DNA of 64,000 nt from Haloglomus salinum (GTDB lineage Archaea; Halobacteriota; Halobacteria; Halobacteriales; Haloarculaceae): positions 3,410,001 to 3,474,000 of the forward strand of contig NZ_CP101153.1 in NCBI RefSeq assembly GCF_024298825.1. Reading direction: 5' to 3'. Every line of letters begins with the position of its first letter. Position 1 is the stretch's first letter. Below, piece by piece: positions 58,772 through 64,000 of the stretch. Below the pieces are notes generated by a model. It was given only the letters and a program-made list of their open reading frames with translations, was not told the DNA's origin and did not search any database. Both the position numbers and the translations under genes were made by a program.

Positions 58772-58851
58772 AGAATCAAAACTGCTGCAGTTATCTGCCG
58801 ATCTGGGATAGTATACGATACTCTCCTCGATAACTCATCTGGAGGAACTGA

Positions 58852-59625
58852 TTACCGCACGACAGCCCAGAAGCGGAGGTTCCGCGGCACCTTCGCCATC
58901 AGTTCGCGCTGGTTGCTGGGGAGCGGGTCCTCGTCGTAGTCCTCGGGGTCATCGCTGCCGGGTTCGAGTATCCGCCGGACCTCGAATCCCCCGCGGACGG
59001 CCGCGTCGTGCAGTTCGCCGACCGTCCGGTCGAAGACGACCAGGTCCGACTCGTACTCCTCGCTGATGGGGATCGTCCGGCGCGCGTCGCCGTGGTAGCT
59101 CCGCTCCAGCGTCCCGGAATCGGGGTCGAACAGTTCGTAGAAGGGGTGGGGCAGGTCGAACACGAGGACCCCGTCGTCCCGGAGGACGCGCCGGGCCTCT
59201 GCGAAGTAGGCATCGAGGTCATCGACCATCTGGAGGACCCAGCCCGAGAAGGCGGCATCGAACGAGGCGTCGGCCAGCGGCACGTCGGTCACGTCACCCT
59301 GGACGAACTCGGCCTCGACGCCGTAGTGGTCGCGCAGCGGTCGCGCATGGTGGAGTTGCCCACCCGAGAAGTCCACGCCCACCGCTCGGGTGGCGCCCGC
59401 GGCCGCGGTCCCGACGGTCGCCTGACCGCCGCCACAGCCCAGTTCGATGAAGTCGATGTCCTCGACCGACGGCAGGAGGGCCGGCTGTTCGCCGCCGGGC
59501 GGGTCGTCGGTGAACGGGCAGGGTGCCGGCGGGAGGCTCTCGTCGGTGTCGGCGTTCCAGAGCGCCTGGAAGTCGTCGCTCCACTCGTTCCAGAGTCGCT
59601 GGTTCTCGGCTGGAGGGTCTCGCAC
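58852..59625 (-). CDS. SAM-dependent methyltransferase (class I, methyltransferase-11 type)
   Basis: A 257-aa enzyme. IDFIELGCGGGQATVG is motif I, GVDFSGGQLHHA motif II, FVQGDVTDVPLADASFDAAFSGWVLQMVDDL the central motif, and RVLRDDGVLVFDLPHPF motif III. The opening ENQRLWNEWSDDFQALWN is shared by small-molecule methylases. The start is GTG 59625; the longer upstream frame lacks family similarity. It lies just before the oxidase genes on the same strand. The substrate is unknown. Confidence 0.85.
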   Translation of the reverse strand: MRDPPAENQRLWNEWSDDFQALWNADTDESLPPAPCPFTDDPPGGEQPALLPSVEDIDFIELGCGGGQATVGTAAAGATRAVGVDFSGGQLHHARPLRDHYGVEAEFVQGDVTDVPLADASFDAAFSGWVLQMVDDLDAYFAEARRVLRDDGVLVFDLPHPFYELFDPDSGTLERSYHGDARRTIPISEEYESDLVVFDRTVGELHDAAVRGGFEVRRILEPGSDDPEDYDEDPLPSNQRELMAKVPRNLRFWAVVR

Positions 59626-59749
59626 GCCAGGGAGCGTGTCCGTTGTCGTCTTAACGGTATCTCTCCGCCTGGCGGCCCACGGGGTAGCCGGTCGGGAGTC
59701 GAGGAGCCTGTGAACGAACGGGAACCGCGGAGAGAACAGCGGAACCGGA

Positions 59750-61558
59750 CTACTCGTCGACGCGGCGGACGGCCTTCCGGTGCCCACCGTCGGTCTTGAC
59801 CTCACCGCCGTCGGCGGCGACCTCATCGTCGCCACCGTCCGCGGCCAGTTTCTGCGCCTCGAACCACTGGAACTCGCGGCCGAACATGCCGTCGTCCTTG
59901 AGGTTCCACGGGTCGGCGTCCTCGACCTCGGGACCCTCGTACCAGGACTGGACCATGTTCCAGGCCCAGACGAGCTGGCCGATGCCGATGAGGAACGCGC
60001 CCACCGTCGAGATCTGGTGGAGCGTCGTCACCTGCGCGAGCGGCGCGATGGCGCCGTCGAACTGGTAGGTGGCGTACCGGCGTGGCATGCCGAGGTAGCC
60101 CAGCACCAGGAACGCGAAGAACGTGATGTTGGTGCCGATCATCGAGAGCCAGAAGTGGATCTTCGCCAGCTTGCGCTGGTACATCCGGCCCGTGACGATG
60201 GGGAACCAGTAGTAGAGCGCGCCCATACCGGCGAAGGCGATCATCCCCATCACGACGTAGTGGAAGTGTCCGACGACGTAGTAGGTGTCGTGCAGGATGA
60301 GGTCGACGGGGACGGCAGCCAGGAAGACTCCCGTGATACCACCGATGACGAAGTTGCTGATGAACCCGATGCAGAACAGCATCGGCGCGGTGAGGCGCAG
60401 TTTGCCGTTCCACATCGTGGTAATCCAGTTGAAGGTCTTGACCGCGGATGGTATCGCGATTGCCAGCGAGACCGCCATGAACGACGCCCGGATGCGCGGG
60501 TCGATGCCCGTGCTGAACATGTGGTGGGCCCAGACGCCGAAGCTCAGGACCCCGATGGCGAGCGTCGAGTAGACGACGAACTTGAAGCCGAACAGCTTCC
60601 GGCCCGAGAACTTCGGCAGGATCCACGAGACCAGCCCCATCGGGGGCAGGACGAGGATGTACACCTCGGGGTGGCCGAAGAACCAGAACAGGTGCTGCCA
60701 GAGGATGGGCGACCCGCCCTCGACCGCGAAGAACGTCGTCGCGAAGTTCCGGTCCAGCAGCAGCATGATGAGCGCACTCCCGAGCAGCGGGAACGCGAAC
60801 AGGATGAGCGCGGACTGGGTGAGTATCGTCCAGCTGAAGATGTCCAGGTTGGCCCAGTTCACGTCGTCGCCGCGCTCGGTGAAGATGGTCGCGATGAAGT
60901 TGATCGCGCCCATCGTCGCCGAGACCCCCGTCAGGTGGAGGCCCAGCAGCATCAGGTCCACGCCGGCGTTGGCCTGCTCGGCCGACAGCGGCGTGTACAT
61001 CGTCCACGAGGTCTGTGCCGGGTCGATGCCGATACCGAGCGGGGCGGTGAAGAACCCGGCCCAGATGAGGATGGCGCCCGGGGGGAGCAACCAGAACGCG
61101 ATGGCGTTGATGCGGGGGAACGCCATGTCGTCGGCCCCGATGAGCAGCGGGATGAAGTAGTTCGAGAACGCCGCGATGATCGGCGTCCCGAACAGGAACA
61201 GCATCGTGATGCCGTGACTCGTCAGCAGGCTGTTGTAGAACTGGGCCTGCATGATGTCGAAGCCCGGCGCCGCCAGCTCGGCACGCATCAGGAGGACGGC
61301 CGCCCCGCCCCAGAAGAACGCGATGAGCGCGTAGATGCCGTAGAGGATGCCGATGTCCTTGTGGTCGACGGTGGTGAACCATCGAACGATGCCTGCGGGT
61401 TTCTCCGCGTGCCCGCCGCCGTAGCCCGAACCGCTGATCGTACTCGCTCCCCCGAGCGGGGTGTACGAGCGCCAGTCCTCCATGCGGGCGAGGAAGCCGG
61501 CCACCGCGACCAGCAGGACCCCCATGAGGACGGTCAGCGCGAGCTGTTCTCCTGCCAT
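59750..61558 (-). CDS. coxA: Cytochrome c oxidase subunit I (heme-copper oxidase, A-type)
   Basis: A 602-aa membrane enzyme core that reduces oxygen to water while pumping protons. Heme and copper ligands are visible: LLTSHGITMLFLFGTP, WFFGHPEVYILVLPPMG (CuB His, crosslinked Tyr and channel Glu of A1-type oxidases), HHMF and HDTYYVVGHFHYVV. At least 12 helices are predicted plus one extra at the N-terminus. The ATG at 61558 starts MAGEQLALTVL. Subunit II is not found in the window. Confidence 0.96.
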   Translation of the reverse strand: MAGEQLALTVLMGVLLVAVAGFLARMEDWRSYTPLGGASTISGSGYGGGHAEKPAGIVRWFTTVDHKDIGILYGIYALIAFFWGGAAVLLMRAELAAPGFDIMQAQFYNSLLTSHGITMLFLFGTPIIAAFSNYFIPLLIGADDMAFPRINAIAFWLLPPGAILIWAGFFTAPLGIGIDPAQTSWTMYTPLSAEQANAGVDLMLLGLHLTGVSATMGAINFIATIFTERGDDVNWANLDIFSWTILTQSALILFAFPLLGSALIMLLLDRNFATTFFAVEGGSPILWQHLFWFFGHPEVYILVLPPMGLVSWILPKFSGRKLFGFKFVVYSTLAIGVLSFGVWAHHMFSTGIDPRIRASFMAVSLAIAIPSAVKTFNWITTMWNGKLRLTAPMLFCIGFISNFVIGGITGVFLAAVPVDLILHDTYYVVGHFHYVVMGMIAFAGMGALYYWFPIVTGRMYQRKLAKIHFWLSMIGTNITFFAFLVLGYLGMPRRYATYQFDGAIAPLAQVTTLHQISTVGAFLIGIGQLVWAWNMVQSWYEGPEVEDADPWNLKDDGMFGREFQWFEAQKLAADGGDDEVAADGGEVKTDGGHRKAVRRVDE

Positions 61559-61705
61559 GGTCAACGGTGAGGACTGCGTCGTTAGAAAGGTTGCGTTCCC
61601 GACGCGACGTGCACGCCGTCTCGCGATTCCGTACTCCCAGCTCGGGGGCGGCAGCGGCGGTTCGAACGGGCCCGGCTGTCGAGGGAGGTGACCGCGGGGC
61701 TGATA

Positions 61706-62044
61706 TCAGGCGTGCGATTCGTCGTGTGCCTCGTCCGCCGGCGTCTCGGGATTCGCCTCCTCGTTCGCGCCCGCCTCCTCGCTCAGTTCGAGGCCCTGCT
61801 CCTCCAGCTCCTGCTCCGCCTCGGAGACGGCCTTCCCGGAGACGTACGTCAGGAACGCCAGAGCGACGAACGGGACGATGAGGAGACTGAGCTGGATGGC
61901 GGTGTTGACCGGACTCGAACCGAACGGGTTTATCAGCACGAACACGACCACGAAGAAGAGGATCATGCCGAGCGGGATGGCGTTGACCACGAGGTCGAGC
62001 AGGGTCTCGCGGTCGAACGTCTTCGCCTCCGATTCGCTTGCCAT
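61706..62044 (-). CDS. Oxidase-cluster membrane protein, DUF6684-like (112 aa)
   Basis: Two helices (LLDLVVNAIPLGMILFFVVVFVLI; IQLSLLIVPFVALAFLTYVSG) followed by an acidic tail. The DRETLLDLVVNAIPLGMI opening is typical of the family I recall as DUF6684, found between coxA and coxC in haloarchaea. Probably an accessory or subunit IV-like component; that is inference. Confidence 0.8.
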   Translation of the reverse strand: MASESEAKTFDRETLLDLVVNAIPLGMILFFVVVFVLINPFGSSPVNTAIQLSLLIVPFVALAFLTYVSGKAVSEAEQELEEQGLELSEEAGANEEANPETPADEAHDESHA

Positions 62045-62119
62045 ACTGGTGGGTTCCCGGGGACGAACTACAACCTTTCCTTTCGCCGCGGGGCGGTTCC
62101 CCGCACACGCTCGCTGCGC

Positions 62120-62632
62120 TCAGGCCGGGAAGGCCTCGGTGCCGCCGCCGCTCCCCATCGCCGAGACGACGACCGCACCGACCGTGGCGATGAGGCCGGC
62201 GCCGACCACCGAGAACCCGCGGAGCACGATTCCGTCGGCCTGTTCGACGGCGGTCAGGATGGGGCCGACCGCCAGCGGGACCTGCGTGGCTACCATCCAG
62301 ACCCCGACGGCGACCAGCGCGACCCCGAGCGCGCCGGCCAGCCGCCACGGCCGGTCGGTGTAGCCGGCCTCGTGTGTGATGCCGGCCACGCTGGCGACAA
62401 ACAGCACGAGGCCGCCCACGGCGAGCGGGTAGACGCCCATGAAGACCCCGACCTCCGAGACTGTCAGTCCGAGCGCCACGACCAGCGGCCACGCGCTCAC
62501 CCGCGTCGGCCCGTCCTCGGTGCCGTCCGGGGTCGGGCGTGGGTCGGGGGCGTCGGTGGACCGTGGCTCGGGCGCGTCGTCGACATCCGTACCGGTGAAG
62601 GCCGACGATTCCTGCGACGAACGCTCGTCCAT
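62120..62632 (-). CDS. Oxidase-cluster membrane protein, DUF7541-like (170 aa)
   Basis: An acidic, Pro-rich N-terminus (~45 residues) precedes four predicted helices (WPLVVALGLTVSEVGVFMG; YPLAVGGLVLFVASVAGIT; LAGALGVALVAVGVWMVATQ; GFSVVGAGLIATVGAVVVSAM). Family name from memory. Its position among cox genes suggests a role in assembly or function of the oxidase; no cofactor-binding residues are seen. Confidence 0.75.
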   Translation of the reverse strand: MDERSSQESSAFTGTDVDDAPEPRSTDAPDPRPTPDGTEDGPTRVSAWPLVVALGLTVSEVGVFMGVYPLAVGGLVLFVASVAGITHEAGYTDRPWRLAGALGVALVAVGVWMVATQVPLAVGPILTAVEQADGIVLRGFSVVGAGLIATVGAVVVSAMGSGGGTEAFPA

Positions 62633-62708
62633 ACGGTGTCGAGGGACGCGGTGCTCAAATGGCCGTCGGTAGCCGTCGGGAGGAAGTATCGAGGAACAAC
62701 GAGCGGTT

Positions 62709-62752
62709 GGTGACGGTTCAGCCGACGAAGTGATCGGTGACGGTTCAGCCGA
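62709..62752. repeat. 17-bp direct repeat at the coxC 3' end
   Basis: ggtgacggttcagccga occurs at 62709-62725 and 62736-62752. The second copy spans the coxC stop codon, so the downstream copy duplicates the gene end. The period is 27 bases. Confidence 0.9.
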
Positions 62753-63614
62753 GGACGATGGCGCCCGCGTACAGCACCACGACGAGGAAGACCCAGACCA
62801 CGTCGACGAAGTGCCAGTACATCGAGACCGTCGAGACCGAGGTGTCGTGTCCGGCGTCGTACTGGCCGTACAGCGCACGGACGAAGACGATGCCCAGCAG
62901 GACCGCGCCCAGGCTGACGTGGAGGCCGTGCAGCCCCGTCAGGCCGTAGAACGCGGAGGCGTAGGCGCCCTCGGTGATGGTGAAGCCCTCGTGCACGATG
63001 AACTCGTAGTACTCGTAGACCTGCCCGCCGATGAAGACGACACCCAGCAGGAGCGTCACGCCGAGCAGGCGGATGAACTGCTTGCGCTTGCCCTTGTGGA
63101 GCGCGATGTGGGCGTAGTGGAGCGTGATCGAGGAGATGACCAGGATGATGGTGTTGATGATGACGAGGCTCCCCAGGATGTTCCCGCTCTCGACGAGATG
63201 TGGGAGGTTGTCCCAGGCCGACGTGCGGATGAAGAAGTAGTAGACGAAGCCGGCACCGAAGGTCGCGACCTCGCTCCCGAGGAACAGCACCATCGCGAAC
63301 TTCAGGCCGCGGCTGTGTCCCTCTCCGTCCCAGTAGGCCTTGACGAAGGCGTGGTAGACCCAGCCGTACAGACCGGCCAGGAAGACGAAGGTGCTCGCGA
63401 CGAAGAACGCGGGCCCGACAGCGATACCGAGGAGGTCGGTTCGCGTGGCGATGACGTACAACGATGCGCCGATGTAGAAGCCCGCCGCGCCGAGTGCGGT
63501 GATGAACGGCCACCAGGAGGCCTCGCCGAACCCCTTGGGCCAGTCCTCCACCGCCGGCAGGTGGTGACCGTGGCCCCCATCGTGGCCGTGGTCCTCCGCT
63601 TCTTCGATTGCCAT
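62745..63614 (-). CDS. coxC: Cytochrome c oxidase subunit III
   Basis: A 289-aa membrane subunit that stabilises the oxidase. It has a His/Gly-rich N-terminus (EDHGHDGGHGHHLPAVEDW) and seven helices. Family landmarks include WPKGFGEASWWPF, SEVATFGAGFVYYFF, LHYAHIALHKGKRKQFIRLL, GLTGLHGLHVSLGAVLL and the C-terminal SMYWHFVDVVWVFLVVVLY. ATG 63614 begins MAIEEAEDHG. Confidence 0.94.
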   Translation of the reverse strand: MAIEEAEDHGHDGGHGHHLPAVEDWPKGFGEASWWPFITALGAAGFYIGASLYVIATRTDLLGIAVGPAFFVASTFVFLAGLYGWVYHAFVKAYWDGEGHSRGLKFAMVLFLGSEVATFGAGFVYYFFIRTSAWDNLPHLVESGNILGSLVIINTIILVISSITLHYAHIALHKGKRKQFIRLLGVTLLLGVVFIGGQVYEYYEFIVHEGFTITEGAYASAFYGLTGLHGLHVSLGAVLLGIVFVRALYGQYDAGHDTSVSTVSMYWHFVDVVWVFLVVVLYAGAIVLG

Positions 63615-63736
63615 ACTGTGTCGTCACCGTTGGACTCACAAAAACGCATCCATCCGCGCGGCGGCGGGCGGCCGTCGCCGGCCACGCCGCGCGTGTGTCG
63701 GAAGGCACAGGTATCGCGTGGCCGTAGGCCGGGCAG

Positions 63737-64000
63737 ATGCGACACGCGCGACTCCGGACGGCCGGCGCATCGCTCCTCCTCGCGAGCCTCACGCTCGCAC
63801 TGGTCGGCCGTGTGGCCGCTCACGGCGGCAGCCTCCGGTCGGAACCCGCCCGCTCGCTGGCCATCCCGCTCTGGCTGTTCCTCTCGACAGGCGGTGGCGC
63901 CGTCGGCGTCAGCTTCCTCCTCACCAGCTTCGTCACGGACCGCGACTTCATCCGGTCGGTCCACGACCGGCGGCGGCCCCTCGGCCTTCCGGCCGGCCTC
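63737..64000 (+). CDS. Membrane protein, 3' end beyond the window
   Basis: ATG 63737 opens a frame that stays open to the window edge (88 codons). It reads MRHARLRTAGASLLLASLTL with a signal or anchor helix (LALVGRVAAHGG) and then a second helix (SLAIPLWLFLSTGGGAVGVSFLLTSF) before RDFIRSVHDRRRPL. Divergent from coxC. I cannot name the family from this part; position suggests a respiratory accessory protein. Confidence 0.65.
   Translation, partial: MRHARLRTAGASLLLASLTLALVGRVAAHGGSLRSEPARSLAIPLWLFLSTGGGAVGVSFLLTSFVTDRDFIRSVHDRRRPLGLPAGL

Noticed and set aside
59823-62492. 889-codon minus-strand frame over coxA and its neighbours
   Set aside because: It runs in another frame across several real genes, is Arg/Pro/His-rich, and has no domain. 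The oxidase frames carry all heme ligands.

Overview
The window is chromosomal DNA from a haloarchaeon (class Halobacteria). The signs are very high GC, strongly acidic proteins, Tat signal peptides with lipoboxes, archaeal TATA boxes about 25 bases before leaderless or short-leader starts, and typical haloarchaeal families (bacterioopsin-activator-like HTH_10 regulator, UspA proteins, LLM/F420 oxidoreductase, PssA archaetidylserine synthase). Genus cannot be decided from the sequence alone.

Layout. 1-20.4 kb is mostly housekeeping: the 3' part of dnaJ, a Tat-exported subtilase with an inserted domain, a TIGR00300 ornithine cyclodeaminase-like enzyme followed by a 26-bp tandem repeat, a 1-Cys peroxiredoxin, UspA, a METTL5-type methylase, a rhomboid protease, an MBL hydrolase, an SDR, an LLM oxidoreductase, a small accessory island (compact multi-zinc HNH endonuclease preceded by a strongly folded RNA leader), a PQQ-propeller lipoprotein, and a benzoylformate-decarboxylase-like enzyme paired with a zinc alcohol dehydrogenase.

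20,638-29,696 is a lower-GC integrative element of about 9.06 kb. It has interrupted a phospholipase D (PLD)-family gene. The gene's last ~80 codons lie left of the element (20,402-20,645) and the rest lies right of it (29,697-31,156). An 8-bp direct repeat (tgttccag) bounds the element, and joining the flanks through it restores an uninterrupted reading frame. The element carries a leftward regulator with a palindromic operator, a 437-base gene-free stretch with two folded RNA candidates, a tight rightward train of small genes around a primase-helicase, a putative origin, and an integration module: RHH/coiled-coil protein, stand-alone core-binding-domain protein, full tyrosine recombinase. 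I see no capsid, spike, packaging or conjugation gene, so it looks like an integrated plasmid or satellite-type element.

31-42.7 kb holds a HEAT-repeat protein, PssA, a TrkA-N/DHH phosphoesterase, a CBS-ParB protein, an ABC-2 exporter pair, methylmalonyl-CoA mutase large subunit and a second ABC-2 pair. 42.8-57.8 kb looks like a carboxylate-activation region: a degenerate acetyl-CoA synthetase paralogue, a Bat-like regulator, canonical acetyl-CoA synthetase, a complete LivKHMGF-type ABC importer, a thioredoxin-like protein and an acyl-CoA ligase. 57.8-64 kb holds UspA, small membrane proteins, a methyltransferase and part of a haloarchaeal cytochrome oxidase cluster (subunits I and III with two small membrane proteins between them); a further gene is cut by the window edge.

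The best candidates for something undescribed are the HNH gene with its folded leader RNA (14,498-15,303), and the integrative element with its PLD-gene target, paired integrase and core-binding proteins, and folded RNAs.
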